A stretch of 12,043 nucleotides of DNA from Oscillospiraceae bacterium (lineage in GTDB: Bacteria > Bacillota > Clostridia > Oscillospirales > Ruminococcaceae): contig WQXP01000017.1 in NCBI GenBank assembly GCA_009784765.1, forward strand, positions 1 through 12,043, in the 5' to 3' direction. The position numbers and the translations under genes were made by a program. Below the pieces are notes generated by a model. That model did not search any database, was not told the origin of the DNA, and saw only the letters and a program-made list of their open reading frames with translations. This document shows, in pieces, positions 1-9,200 of this stretch. Each line of letters opens with the position of its first letter. The stretch's first letter is position 1.

Positions 1-1
1 C

Positions 2-1063
2 GAAATCGTCGTCGGTGATATAACCGGCACAGGCAGCGTCGTCATAGCCGACGCTCTCGAAATCTTGCGCTTTATTATCGGGCTTCCCTGTTCAATTCAA
101 GCCGCTGTAATCTGCGGCGATTGCCACGAACCCTCCCCCTCTTGTGCAAGCTGCATTCCCGCGAATAAAGCGTGGCACGCGGCGGCGGCAGTTACAGGCG
201 GCGACAATGTCGGCATTAGCGACGCTCTGCACATTCTGAGATTTATTATCGGGCTTCGCGCACCTTCCCTCGAAGACTACTGGTGGGGGGCATTACCCAA
301 TCCGCCCCCACGCCCCCCCGACGACAGCCACACAATCAACTGGACTCCCGTTCCGCGCCAGAACTTCACCCCAAGACGCGGACACACCACCTTGCGCTTA
401 GTTGATTGCAATACCTGCACAGTTCTTGTAACGCGATTGTTCTGCACAACCCATGAAGACTATTGTGGCGAATCAATCGAAGGGGACGACGCGCCTGCTC
501 CCGAATGCTTACTCGTGGAAGTCCGCGAACACGGAGAACTCTGCGAAGAGTGTGAGAGAGAACTCCACATTCCCGATATGATTGTTTTCCATACCACAGG
601 CGGAACTACGCGCAGTGCCATTAACTGGCTTAACAACCCCACGTCGGAGGTGTCATATCACTTCATCATAGCAGGGGACGGAACAATCACGCAACACGTT
701 GACATTACTCATTGGGCTTACGCCAACGGAACTAACGTGGAGAACCCCACGAACGTCAATCACATAAGCCGTGCGACGCACCCGACAGTCATTGAACGGA
801 ACACCAACGCGAATTTTTACACAATCGCAATCGCCTTCGGGGATATGCCCGAAAGCAGCCCCTCATATGCCCAGATGGACGCCGCCGCTTGGCTGATTCA
901 ACACGTGCGGTGGGAGGTTCTGCAAATCTACGGCACTACATTAGTCATCGACCGCGAACACGTAATCGGACATAATCAAATCAACTCTGTTCGCAAAGCC
1001 GACTGCCCCGGGCGGAATTTTCCCTTCACGCGAATTTTGCGCCTGTTTAACGTCAGAGGGTAA
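2..1063 (+). CDS. Secreted N-acetylmuramoyl-L-alanine amidase (Amidase_2/PGRP fold) with dockerin-like repeats; 5' end outside window
   Basis: The reading frame is already open at base 2, so the true start lies upstream; the TTG at 65 is internal. Residues are counted from the first codon seen. Two dockerin-like segments (about 5-28 and 66-85) both end in DALxILRFIIGL. A Cys-rich, Pro-rich linker follows (CGDC, CASC, CNTC and CEEC pairs). The catalytic domain occupies about 188-350. Family knowledge predicts that it hydrolyses the amide bond between N-acetylmuramic acid and L-alanine in peptidoglycan. The zinc ligands appear present: H197 in FHTTGG, H324 in GHNQI and C335 in KADCPG; Y219 in SYHF and K332 match the T7-lysozyme catalytic Tyr and Lys. 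The protein is presumably exported, but the signal peptide would be upstream. It could serve cell-wall remodelling or attack neighbours. nth starts 8 nt downstream, so the two may be co-transcribed. The amidase domain is solid; the role of the repeats is inferred. Confidence 0.88.
   Translation, partial: EIVVGDITGTGSVVIADALEILRFIIGLPCSIQAAVICGDCHEPSPSCASCIPANKAWHAAAAVTGGDNVGISDALHILRFIIGLRAPSLEDYWWGALPNPPPRPPDDSHTINWTPVPRQNFTPRRGHTTLRLVDCNTCTVLVTRLFCTTHEDYCGESIEGDDAPAPECLLVEVREHGELCEECERELHIPDMIVFHTTGGTTRSAINWLNNPTSEVSYHFIIAGDGTITQHVDITHWAYANGTNVENPTNVNHISRATHPTVIERNTNANFYTIAIAFGDMPESSPSYAQMDAAAWLIQHVRWEVLQIYGTTLVIDREHVIGHNQINSVRKADCPGRNFPFTRILRLFNVRG
50..85 (+). repeat. Dockerin-like repeat, copy 1 (core)
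   Basis: Encodes DALEILRFIIGL, the second half of a dockerin-type F-hand whose loop begins at the GD encoded at 14-19. The loop reads D-I-T-G-T-G-S-V-V-I-A-D. Only the first and last acidic ligands remain; Thr and Ser replace the usual Asn/Asp at loop positions 3, 5 and 7. The copy at 221-256 is an imperfect direct repeat at the DNA level, sharing the stretch tttattatcgggctt. Confidence 0.7.
221..256 (+). repeat. Dockerin-like repeat, copy 2 (core)
   Basis: Encodes DALHILRFIIGL. The preceding loop (AVTGGDNVGIS) has lost the first acidic ligand when aligned to copy 1, so calcium binding by this half is doubtful. Paired repeats of this sort match the two-fold symmetry of dockerins, which bind cohesins in cellulosomes. 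Here they sit N-terminal to a peptidoglycan amidase. Confidence 0.65.
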
Positions 1064-1071
1064 TCGCCATC

Positions 1072-1734
1072 ATGAAAAGCAAAAGCAATAAAATCGCCGC
1101 TTTACTTGCCGCCCTCGCGCAAGAATATCCCGCGCCAATCTGCGAGCTGAATTACACCGCCCCTCACGAGCTTTTGATTGCGGCGCGGCTCTCTGCCCAA
1201 TGCACCGATAAAAGAGTAAACGCCGTAACCCCCGAGCTTTTCGGGCGGTTCAACGGCGTTTGTGATTTTGCGGCGGCAGAGCTTCGTGAAATTGAGGGCA
1301 TAGTCAAACCTTGCGGACTCTACAAAACAAAAGCGGCGAGTATCAAGGCTATGTGTGAGTTGCTTTTGCGAAATCACGGGGGGGAAATCCCCGAGGAGAT
1401 GGACGCGCTTCTTGCTCTGCCCGGCATAGGGCGGAAAACCGCCAACCTCATTCGCGGGGAACTGTTCGGGCTTCCCGCCATAGTCGCCGACACTCACGTA
1501 ATTCGCCTGTCGGGGCGATTGGGGTTAGTGCCTCAAAGGCTCAAAGACCCGCACAAAGTCGAGCTTATTTTGCGGGAGCTAATCCCACCGAAAGAGAGCA
1601 TGGCTTTTTGCCACCGTTTAGTTCTGCACGGGCGGCGAGTCTGCAAAGCACGCAAGGCGGACTGCTGCGCCTGTATCTTACGCCCAGAGTGTGATACAGG
1701 AGTGAGTAATGACGCCTGTTATTTCGAGACGTAA
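1072..1734 (+). CDS. nth: Endonuclease III (DNA glycosylase/AP lyase)
   Basis: Cytoplasmic base-excision repair enzyme that removes oxidised pyrimidines and nicks the abasic site. The 220 residues match the usual 210-220. Visible hallmarks are LSAQCTDKRVN (40-50), the helix-hairpin-helix LPGIGRKTANLI (116-127) with catalytic Lys122, the catalytic Asp140 in VADTHVIRLSGRLGL, and a C-terminal 4Fe-4S loop Cys191-X6-Cys198-X2-Cys201-X5-Cys207, exactly the E. coli spacing. The ATG is 8 nt after the amidase stop. An AGAGGG at 1055-1060, inside the end of the amidase gene, could act as ribosome site. The gene therefore probably depends on upstream transcription. All key residues are intact, so it should be functional. 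A MutY assignment is unlikely because the catalytic Lys and the short length fit Nth. Confidence 0.97.
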   Translation: MKSKSNKIAALLAALAQEYPAPICELNYTAPHELLIAARLSAQCTDKRVNAVTPELFGRFNGVCDFAAAELREIEGIVKPCGLYKTKAASIKAMCELLLRNHGGEIPEEMDALLALPGIGRKTANLIRGELFGLPAIVADTHVIRLSGRLGLVPQRLKDPHKVELILRELIPPKESMAFCHRLVLHGRRVCKARKADCCACILRPECDTGVSNDACYFET

Positions 1735-1772
1735 TTCGAGAAGTATTTAGAGAACTGTTTTCGAAAAAAACC

Positions 1773-1801
1773 TTGACAAAAAGAGGAAGCTGTGATATAC
1801 T
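1773..1801 (+). promoter_or_regulatory. Consensus sigma-A-type promoter for the xylanase gene
   Basis: TTGACA at 1773-1778, a 17-nt spacer, and TATACT at 1796-1801. The predicted transcript would start near 1808 and have a leader of about 30 nt before the xylanase start. The near-perfect match suggests strong basal expression. A TTTTCGAAAA palindrome (1758-1767) lies just upstream; I cannot assign it a role. Confidence 0.85.
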
Positions 1802-1841
1802 GGTAGGAAGCAACAACTTAAGAAAGGACACGGTGGACATC

Positions 1842-3673
<1,832 letters not shown>

Positions 3674-3677
<4 letters not shown>

Positions 3678-4720
3678 CCTAAATCTTCTACACGTTTCCC
3701 CGTCCCCGCGAACTCGCTCAGTGCTGTGAATCGCGCCTTCTTTTCGGAGGGCGCGATTTGCTTCGCCATACTCGCGGCAGCAGTGCCTTCACGCGCTGAG
3801 AAGCGAAAGACGTGGATTTTCGCAAAGCCCATTTCCTGCACGAATGCAAGTGTCTGTGCGAACTCGGCTTGGGTTTCCCCGGGAAAACCCACGATTATGT
3901 CGGTAGTAATCGCGACATTTGCGCCAAACGCCCCTCGCAGGCTCGCGATTTTGCTGCGGTATTGCGCCGTGTCATAACGGCGATTCATTCGGTGTAAAAC
4001 CGCGTCGCACCCGCTCTGCAAAGACAGATGAAAATGCCGACGAAGTTGCGTTTTCGGGATTTGCGCTAACCGCGTTATGTCAGTATCGCTGAGCAAGTCC
4101 GGCTCAAGAGAGCCGATGCGGACAGGCACTGTTTTCGATTCAAGGGCTTTACAGATTGCTTCAACAGCTCCGACTAATCCGTGTTCTTCATACGCATACA
4201 AGGCGAGGTTGATTCCCGTAATCATGATTTCGCTGTGATTTGCGGCAAGGCTCTGCGCCTCTGCGGCTATGTCTGCGATTGGGCGGCTCACAGGATTGCC
4301 GCGAGCTTTCGGGATTATGCAGTAGGCACAATCGCGGTTGCAGCCGTCTTGGATTTTTAGGAAAGCGCGTTTGCGGTCGCGTTGGGGCGAGTATGGGAGC
4401 GGGTTTACCAAGGCTGTCGCCGGACTAATCGGGAATTTCCCTGCTATAACCACGTCTGCCCCCATTGCGGCGGCTTTTTCCGGGTAAGCTTTCGGCAGAC
4501 AACCGCAGAGAACTACGGTACAGCAGGGCTTTTCGCGCTTGAGCTTAGCAATCAGCGCGGCGATTTTGCGGTCGGCGGTTTCGGTTACAGTGCAGGAGTT
4601 AATCACATGGACGCTTTCACCGAAACCCGCATTATCAGCATTTTCGCGCATATATTCGGTAATCGCATAGCTGTCATATTGATTCGCTTTGCACCCGAAT
4701 GTTGTTATGTTAAATTTCAT
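3674..4720 (-). CDS. mtaB: MtaB-like tRNA t6A37 methylthiotransferase, lacking TRAM domain
   Basis: Radical-SAM enzyme of the MiaB/MtaB family. The family adds a methylthio group to t6A at position 37 of ANN-decoding tRNAs. The N-terminal UPF0004 domain starts with FGCKANQYDS, typical of MtaB, and holds the auxiliary cluster ligands Cys10, Cys43 (INSCTVT) and Cys74 (CGC). The radical-SAM motif is Cys127-X3-Cys131-X2-Cys134 (DGCNRDCAYC), followed by ITGINL, SLQSGCDAVLHRMNRRY and DIIVGFPGET. At 348 residues it is roughly 80-100 shorter than family members I know, and it ends just after the radical-SAM domain, where the tRNA-binding TRAM domain should begin. Its TAG stop overlaps the end of the convergent xylanase by 4 nt. 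AGAGGG lies 3 nt before the ATG, and this ribosome site overlaps the -35 box of the divergent gene's promoter. Family assignment is firm; activity without TRAM is uncertain. Confidence 0.9.
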
Positions 4721-4728
4721 ATTCCCTC

Positions 4729-4757
4729 TTGACAGATTGATTTATTTATGGTATGAT
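4729..4757 (+). promoter_or_regulatory. Sigma-A-type promoter for the HPr-like gene
   Basis: TTGACA at 4729-4734, a 17-nt spacer and TATGAT at 4752-4757. The -35 box starts 8 nt from the mtaB start codon and overlaps its ribosome-binding region on the opposite strand, so the two divergent genes share this short control region. I found no convincing minus-strand promoter for mtaB here. Confidence 0.8.
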
Positions 4758-4791
4758 TAAACTCGAGAAATGAAAGGAGATTTACTTAACC

Positions 4792-5037
4792 ATGACTGAA
4801 AAGAAAATCAAAATCACAACCATAGAAGACGTGAAGAAGTTCGTGACTACCGTTACCATGTTCGTCGGTGATGTTGACGTTGTTTCGGGAAGATACACCG
4901 TTGACGCAAAGTCGCTCATGGGGCTGTTCAGCCTTGATTTGTCCAGCGAATTGACTCTGCGCGTCCACGTTCCCCAAAGCGATTATGACTGCGGCGAATT
5001 ACTCGCGAAATTAGACGACTTCATCGTTAAAGGCTAA
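4792..5037 (+). CDS. HPr-like protein without the active-site histidine
   Basis: 81 residues with an HPr-like layout: a short strand (KKIKITTIEDV), a helix (KKFVTTVTMF), a strand pair (DVDVVSGRYTV), the segment VDAKSLMGLFSLDL (37-50) and a C-terminal helix. The segment AKSLMGLFSL aligns with the Ser46 region of HPr (KSIMGVMSL), giving Ser41 as the equivalent of the HPr kinase site. The region equivalent to HPr His15 (GIHARPA) has no histidine; the only His is residue 59. It therefore cannot act as a normal PTS phosphocarrier. It could be a regulatory relative, Crh-like in spirit since Crh also lacks His15. AAAGGAG at 4773-4779 is about 12 nt before the ATG. The 3' end overlaps the convergent decarboxylase gene by 11 nt. 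Fold assignment is moderate; function unknown. Confidence 0.75.
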   Translation: MTEKKIKITTIEDVKKFVTTVTMFVGDVDVVSGRYTVDAKSLMGLFSLDLSSELTLRVHVPQSDYDCGELLAKLDDFIVKG

Positions 5038-6235
5038 CGTCGATTGTTTCTAATCCTTGTTGTTTAAGCAAAGCCGCGATTTCGGGCGATATAATTTCCC
5101 CCGGAATAATCAGCGCAGCACAGGGCGGCGTTGTCACATGAATACCCGCACATACTCTCCCGATTGCTTTTGCGATTGGGAGGGTTTCTTTTGGCGCGAA
5201 ATACGCCTCACGCGGACGCATTGTCAGTTGACAGTTGACAGTTGACAATTGACAGCCGGTTCGGGCGACAGGCGGTTTTTGTTCAATAGCTTTCATAGCC
5301 GCAAATACACGCTGAGTGTCCGCCTGCTCTGTGATTGTCGAAAAGAGCAAAATTGCGTACCGGGGCTCGCTCATCTCACCGATTATTCCCCGCTGCGCTA
5401 ACTCACGGGCATAATCTCGCCCGTCATAACCGTAGGCGTTACAGTCAATTACAACTCGTAACAAATCACTGTCTTTGAGCTTATAACCCCACTCTGTGAG
5501 CCGCTGTTTCAGCTCCGCTGCTGCGCCGAACGCTGCCGCCCCTTTGTGCTTCTCGAGAGCGATATGAGCGTTGCATAGGTCAAGGCTTTCGAGAATAAGA
5601 TAAGACGGGCTGCTCGTGCCAAACAACTGCAGTGCGTCTTCGGCGGGTTTCACATAGCGCGAGTCCGCGATATGCAGATACGCCGCCCCTGTCAGCGCAG
5701 GCAGAGTCTTATGAGCGGACTCCGCCACCATAGCTATGTTATACTCTGCGCCGCGTTTCAGCGGGTGAGAGTCGGTGAATACCAAATACGCGCCGTGAGC
5801 GTTGTCGACTAAAATCGGCACAGGCGAATCCTGCGGGATTTTCGCGACATTCCCGTAATAGTCGATATTCGTGATGAAATGCGCAGAGCAATCCCCATGG
5901 GGTGTGTCGCTCCACACTATATCAATATCGAGTAAAATCGCTGCGTCAATCACGCTTCGGTGAACTCCGCGAACTGCCGAAATCCGCCCCCCCGCAAAAG
6001 GCGCGAGCATTGCGTAAATCGCGAGAGTGCTTCCGCTTGTCGAAAAAAGCGAACGCTCTGCCCCGAATAATTCGGCGCATCGGCGTTCGCTTTGTCTGAT
6101 TACGTCAACAGCTTCGTCGCTGAACTCTGTAATGTCGTGAGGGTTCATCAGACCCTTATGCCCGGGAGTATGGCAAGACAATACGCCCGACGCGGTGTGG
6201 CTTTTCAAAAAATCATGGAGGGGAGTGCTGCTCAT
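5027..6235 (-). CDS. Compact PLP-dependent Orn/Lys/Arg decarboxylase-family enzyme
   Basis: Fold-type I PLP enzyme of the bacterial basic amino acid decarboxylase family. Members usually make cadaverine, putrescine or agmatine; the substrate here cannot be read from the sequence. Landmarks are CHTPGHKG (21-28), STSGST (65-70, phosphate binding), VDNAHG with Asp144 and His147 against the PLP ring, and SAHKTLPALTGAAYL with Lys176 as the Schiff-base lysine. The C-terminal part retains REAYFAPKE and a PPxxALIIPGE motif. At 402 residues it is shorter than the roughly 480-residue Bacillus-type enzymes. A 35-nt heptamer repeat contributes the odd peptide CQLSTVNCQL just before MRPREAYFAPKE. ATG 6235 is preferred: it lies 1 nt after the fapA-like stop with GGAAGA just upstream, which indicates translational coupling. 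An upstream TTG at 6262 would overlap that gene. Confidence 0.87.
   Translation of the reverse strand: MSSTPLHDFLKSHTASGVLSCHTPGHKGLMNPHDITEFSDEAVDVIRQSERRCAELFGAERSLFSTSGSTLAIYAMLAPFAGGRISAVRGVHRSVIDAAILLDIDIVWSDTPHGDCSAHFITNIDYYGNVAKIPQDSPVPILVDNAHGAYLVFTDSHPLKRGAEYNIAMVAESAHKTLPALTGAAYLHIADSRYVKPAEDALQLFGTSSPSYLILESLDLCNAHIALEKHKGAAAFGAAAELKQRLTEWGYKLKDSDLLRVVIDCNAYGYDGRDYARELAQRGIIGEMSEPRYAILLFSTITEQADTQRVFAAMKAIEQKPPVARTGCQLSTVNCQLTMRPREAYFAPKETLPIAKAIGRVCAGIHVTTPPCAALIIPGEIISPEIAALLKQQGLETIDVSL
5221..5255. repeat. Heptamer tandem repeat, five units (TTGACAG type), inside the decarboxylase gene
   Basis: On the + strand the units read TTGTCAG, TTGACAG, TTGACAG, TTGACAA, TTGACAG with no gaps. 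On the coding (minus) strand the run is translated in frame as CQLSTVNCQL-type peptide. Units of the same kind appear at 9184-9197 and 10015-10038, so this is probably a dispersed genomic repeat. Confidence 0.92.
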
Positions 6236-6236
6236 T

Positions 6237-7667
6237 TCACATTCTTCCTGTAATGGGCTCAATTACAATATCTCCCGAGTTATCGACTTTTACGCGGCAT
6301 CTGTCCCACTCTTTTTCGACCTTTTTGCGCAGTTCGCCTATTCGCACGCTTACGCCGGGGAAAACAGTCTTTCGAATTTCCACGAACAGCGCAGAGTTAT
6401 CGCGGAAGCTCTCGTCTATTTCTGTTATGCGCTTCTTGATTTTCTTAATCTCGGTAGCCATCTGGAATCGCCCGCGAATAACTGTTTTGAGCGTCTCTTC
6501 CTTGTCAGGCGGCAAGCCACCTGCTTTCTTTTTCGTTGCGTTGAGTTGTTCTGCCAACTGTGCATACTGAGTGGTTTTTTCAGTGAGTTGTGCTTCTTCT
6601 TCCTCAAGTTCCTTTTTCTCTTTGGCAAGAACAGCACTTTCACCTAAGGTCAGCGATGTTTTGGTATACGCACCCGAACCGAGGAGGTTAAACACCATTC
6701 CTTTGAAAGCAGTGAGCCGCCCGCCAATAACCACGCCTTTGCCCGAAATTGCCGTAATTGTTCCTTTGCTGAGTGCCTCACAAGAGACAAAACTCGCCGA
6801 AATCATATCGCCGCCGCTCTCAAGATTACAGCCTTCGCAGAACCCCGTCTTAATATCGCCGTTGGCTTTGAGTGTAGATTTCACTGCCCCGATTTTTATG
6901 TCGATATTTCCACCGGCTTCTATTGTGGCATTGCTCGTCGTTCCGCTGATTGTAATGTTTTTCTTAGACTTGACAAAGAAGCCTTCAAACACGTTGCCTT
7001 TGATGTTCACGTCTCCGATAAAGTCAATATTCCCTGTAGCCGCGCCAATATCTTCGCCAATGTTGAGGACTTCTTCCACGGTGAAATGGTCTTTGTGCCA
7101 TCTCAGATTGCCGTCAACCGCCGCAGAAATCATAGTTCCGTCTTCGTTGAGAACAGTTCCGAGCCCCACCATGTACTTCGCAGGTTTTCCCGGAAGTGAT
7201 TTCAGCGCGATTCCGCAAACGTCTACCCCTTCTTCCCCCTCAGTCTCGTGAGTAATATCCGCGATAGGGGTTCCGCTGAGTATGTTCTGGACAAGCCCTA
7301 AGTCTTTATAATCCATCTCGTCCTTTTCGTTCTTCTTGGGGGTAAGTGCGCCGCCCGTCTCAAAGCGATAATTGATTATGCCGTCAATCCCGTTAAGCGG
7401 ACGAACGCCGCGGGCTATGATAATCGGTATGTCATAATTTTGCTGTTTGAGTGCCGTTTCAATCGCTTCCTCTTCCAGCTTTGCTTTGACGGGGCTTACC
7501 GCAATCTCTTTGTGAATATCTTCTGCGCTGAGTTCTTTTCCGCCGTTTTCAGGCGCGGTCATCGTCAAGTATGCCGTCATTCTGTCATCTGATATACTTA
7601 TTGCGGCTGTCGAGTCTACTGCTTCAACTGATGCTTCGGTTACTTCTGTGTTATTGTTTTCGTTCAT
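6237..7667 (-). CDS. FapA/DUF342 family polymer-forming protein
   Basis: 476 residues. The acidic N-terminal region (1-130) is followed by the DUF342 core: LGLVQNILSGTPIADI, then GKPAKYMVGLGTVLNEDGTMISAAVDGNL divided by loops. A right-handed beta-helix spans about 213-345 with regular turns such as NIDFIGDVNIKGNV and GGNIDIKIGAV. A Glu/Lys-rich coiled coil spans about 346-421, and a small C-terminal beta region follows. The name comes from flagellar assembly protein A, but DUF342 proteins are widespread in non-flagellated Clostridia, and no flagellar gene is nearby. The likely location is cytoplasmic or membrane-associated; no signal peptide or membrane helix is visible. ATG 7667 is chosen because AAAGGGGTG lies just upstream (7674-7682); a TTG at 7694 has no such site. 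The decarboxylase start follows its stop by 1 nt, so they form an operon. Family firm, role unknown. Confidence 0.87.
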   Translation of the reverse strand: MNENNNTEVTEASVEAVDSTAAISISDDRMTAYLTMTAPENGGKELSAEDIHKEIAVSPVKAKLEEEAIETALKQQNYDIPIIIARGVRPLNGIDGIINYRFETGGALTPKKNEKDEMDYKDLGLVQNILSGTPIADITHETEGEEGVDVCGIALKSLPGKPAKYMVGLGTVLNEDGTMISAAVDGNLRWHKDHFTVEEVLNIGEDIGAATGNIDFIGDVNIKGNVFEGFFVKSKKNITISGTTSNATIEAGGNIDIKIGAVKSTLKANGDIKTGFCEGCNLESGGDMISASFVSCEALSKGTITAISGKGVVIGGRLTAFKGMVFNLLGSGAYTKTSLTLGESAVLAKEKKELEEEEAQLTEKTTQYAQLAEQLNATKKKAGGLPPDKEETLKTVIRGRFQMATEIKKIKKRITEIDESFRDNSALFVEIRKTVFPGVSVRIGELRKKVEKEWDRCRVKVDNSGDIVIEPITGRM

Positions 7668-7708
7668 GGTACACACCCCTTTCGAAGTTATCAAGATTCG
7701 CCTGATGT

Positions 7709-7734
7709 GCGGGCAAAGCCCGCCCTTTGGGCTT
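7709..7734 (-). promoter_or_regulatory. Two mutually exclusive hairpins in the fapA-like leader
   Basis: In the minus-strand leader, AAGCCC (7734-7729) can pair with GGGCTT (7721-7716). Alternatively GCGGGC (7723-7718) can pair with GCCCGC (7714-7709) around a 3-nt loop. The two stems share the bases at 7718-7721, so only one can form at a time. There is no U-run after either hairpin, so this is not a standard terminator. It may be a control element, an mRNA stabiliser or a small dispersed repeat. Confidence 0.45.
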
Positions 7735-7764
7735 ATCTCTTCTTTATACTATAGTCTTACATAT

Positions 7765-7793
7765 AGCATAACACATAATTGTCGAAATTTCAA
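7765..7793 (-). promoter_or_regulatory. Minus-strand promoter for the fapA-like/decarboxylase operon
   Basis: Reading the minus strand: TTGAAA (7793-7788), a 17-nt spacer and TATGCT (7770-7765). The transcript would start near 7758, giving a leader of about 90 nt that contains the paired hairpins. Together with the pgk promoter this explains the approximately 305-nt gene-free stretch between the divergent operons. The middle of that stretch (about 7795-7872) is strongly AT-rich and contains nothing else I can name. Confidence 0.65.
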
Positions 7794-7873
7794 GCCTTTT
7801 TACAGCTTTTTTTAGTTATTTTTATTGAATTCGAATTTTTTGCGAAAAATTTGCTAAAATTTACGCTTATTTC

Positions 7874-7902
7874 TTGACAAAAGATTTATTACGTGGTATA
7901 CT
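7874..7902 (+). promoter_or_regulatory. Consensus sigma-A-type promoter for the pgk-tpiA-gpmI operon
   Basis: TTGACA at 7874-7879, 17-nt spacer, TATACT at 7897-7902. A/T tracts just upstream (7795-7872, including a weak AT stem 7834-7851) resemble an UP element. The expected leader is about 65 nt and carries AAAGGAG at 7956-7962 before the pgk ATG. A strong promoter fits a central glycolytic operon. Confidence 0.87.
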
Positions 7903-7972
7903 GAATTATGTGTGGCAGAAACTTAGCGACATACATTAGTAGGAAAACGGAAAATAAAGGAGAATTAAAACA

Positions 7973-9187
7973 ATGGCATTAAACAAGAAAAACGTAGAAA
8001 ATCTCAACGTGTGCGGTAAGCGCGTATTGGTAAGATGTGATTTTAACGTCCCTCTCAAAGACGGGGCTATCACTAACGATAATCGCATTGTAGCAGCATT
8101 GCCGACTATTCGTAAACTCATTGAAAATGGCGGCAAAGTTATACTGTGCTCCCACTTAGGCAAAGTTAAAACACCTGAAGACAAAGCACGCCTCACCCTT
8201 GCGCCTGTGGCTGTAAGGCTCGGTGAACTTCTCGGCAAAGAAGTCACGTTTGCTTGCGACGACACTGTAGTCGGCGACAATGCCCGCAGTGCGGTCTCGG
8301 CTATGAACGACGGTGATGTTGTTCTGCTTGAAAACACTCGCTTCCGTGCAGAGGAAACCAAAAACGGCGAAGAGTTCAGCAAAGATTTGGCAAGCATCGC
8401 TGACGTTTATGTCAACGACGCTTTCGGCTCGGCTCACCGCGCCCATTGCTCCACTGCTGGGGTTACGGAGTTCATCAGCGGCGAAACGGCTGTCGGTTAT
8501 CTCATGAACAAAGAAATCGCCTTCCTCGGCAATGCTGTTGAAAACCCTGAGCGTCCCTTCGTGGCAATCCTCGGCGGAGCGAAAGTTGCGGACAAACTTA
8601 ATGTTATTTCCAACCTCATCGAAAAATGCGACACTCTCATCATCGGCGGGGGAATGGCGTACACTTTCCTCAAGGCAAGCGGAAACGAAGTCGGCAAATC
8701 TCTTGTTGACAATGAAAAGCTCGATTATTGCCGCGAAATGATGGACAAAGCCAAGAAGCTCGGCAAATCTCTTTTGCTTCCTGTTGATACGGCTATTGCC
8801 GGTGCTTTCCCTAACCCTATTGACGCGAAAGTTCCTGCTGATTATGTCGCCTCGTGCGAAATCCCTGCTGACCAAATGGGGCTTGACATAGGGCCTAAAA
8901 CTTGCGAACTTTTCGCGGCAGCAGCTAAGACTGCTAAGACAGTCGTGTGGAACGGGCCTATGGGCGTGTTCGAAAATCCTACACTCGCGAAGGGAACAAT
9001 CGCTCTTGCGCAGGCACTCGCAGAGACCGACGCGACGACTGTTATCGGCGGCGGGGACTCTGCGGCGGCTGTAGTTCAGCTCGGGTTCGCCGACAAGATG
9101 AGCCATATCTCCACCGGCGGCGGCGCAAGCTTAGAATACCTTGAGGGCAAGGTGCTTCCGGGGATTGATGTGATAATGGACAATTGA
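7973..9187 (+). CDS. pgk: Phosphoglycerate kinase
   Basis: Cytoplasmic glycolytic enzyme that transfers phosphate from 1,3-bisphosphoglycerate to ADP. 404 residues, close to the usual 390-400. Substrate-binding motifs in the N-terminal lobe are RCDFNVPL with Asp23 and Asn25, NDNRI with Arg38, SHLGK (60-64), ENTRFRAEE and [11 protein letters not shown]. The nucleotide lobe has [12 protein letters not shown] with Lys204, WNGPMGVFE and the phosphate-binding GGGDS (359-363). All key residues are present. It is the first gene of an operon with tpiA and gpmI. Its last codons and its TGA stop lie in the TTGACAG heptamer repeat, so the native C-terminal end may have been changed slightly by the repeat. 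A gap gene, a common partner of pgk, is absent from this side. Confidence 0.98.
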   Translation: MALNKKNVENLNVCGKRVLVRCDFNVPLKDGAITNDNRIVAALPTIRKLIENGGKVILCSHLGKVKTPEDKARLTLAPVAVRLGELLGKEVTFACDDTVVGDNARSAVSAMNDGDVVLLENTRFRAEETKNGEEFSKDLASIADVYVNDAFGSAHRAHCSTAGVTEFISGETAVGYLMNKEIAFLGNAVENPERPFVAILGGAKVADKLNVISNLIEKCDTLIIGGGMAYTFLKASGNEVGKSLVDNEKLDYCREMMDKAKKLGKSLLLPVDTAIAGAFPNPIDAKVPADYVASCEIPADQMGLDIGPKTCELFAAAAKTAKTVVWNGPMGVFENPTLAKGTIALAQALAETDATTVIGGGDSAAAVVQLGFADKMSHISTGGGASLEYLEGKVLPGIDVIMDN

Positions 9188-9197
9188 CAGTTGACAG
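9184..9197 (+). repeat. TTGACAG heptamer repeat (two units) containing the pgk stop codon
   Basis: Two perfect TTGACAG units, preceded by a degenerate TGGACAA at 9177-9183. The pgk stop TGA is at 9185-9187, inside the first unit. The repeat is followed 3 nt later by a GC-rich hairpin. Confidence 0.9.
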
Positions 9198-9200
9198 TAG

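Noticed and set aside
1773..1841. TTG at 1773 as start of the xylanase
   Set aside because: The TTG is part of the -35 box of a near-perfect promoter, and the signal peptide begins properly at 1842 (or 1833).
5221..5255. Heptamer run as a CRISPR array or phage attachment site
   Set aside because: Units are 7 nt and contiguous with no spacers, and no integrase, cas gene or tRNA is nearby.
6233..6262. TTG at 6262 as the decarboxylase start
   Set aside because: It would overlap the end of the fapA-like gene and add nine residues with no family match; ATG 6235 has a ribosome site and the usual SxTPLHDFL-type beginning.
6571..7251. A 226-codon open frame on the plus strand opposite the fapA-like gene
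   Set aside because: Low-complexity Ser/Pro/Leu composition and antisense to a conserved beta-helix domain; a shadow frame.
8156..9106. A 316-codon open frame on the minus strand opposite pgk
   Set aside because: It is antisense to a fully conserved pgk gene, has no recognisable domain and no ribosome site; it is open because of codon bias in pgk.
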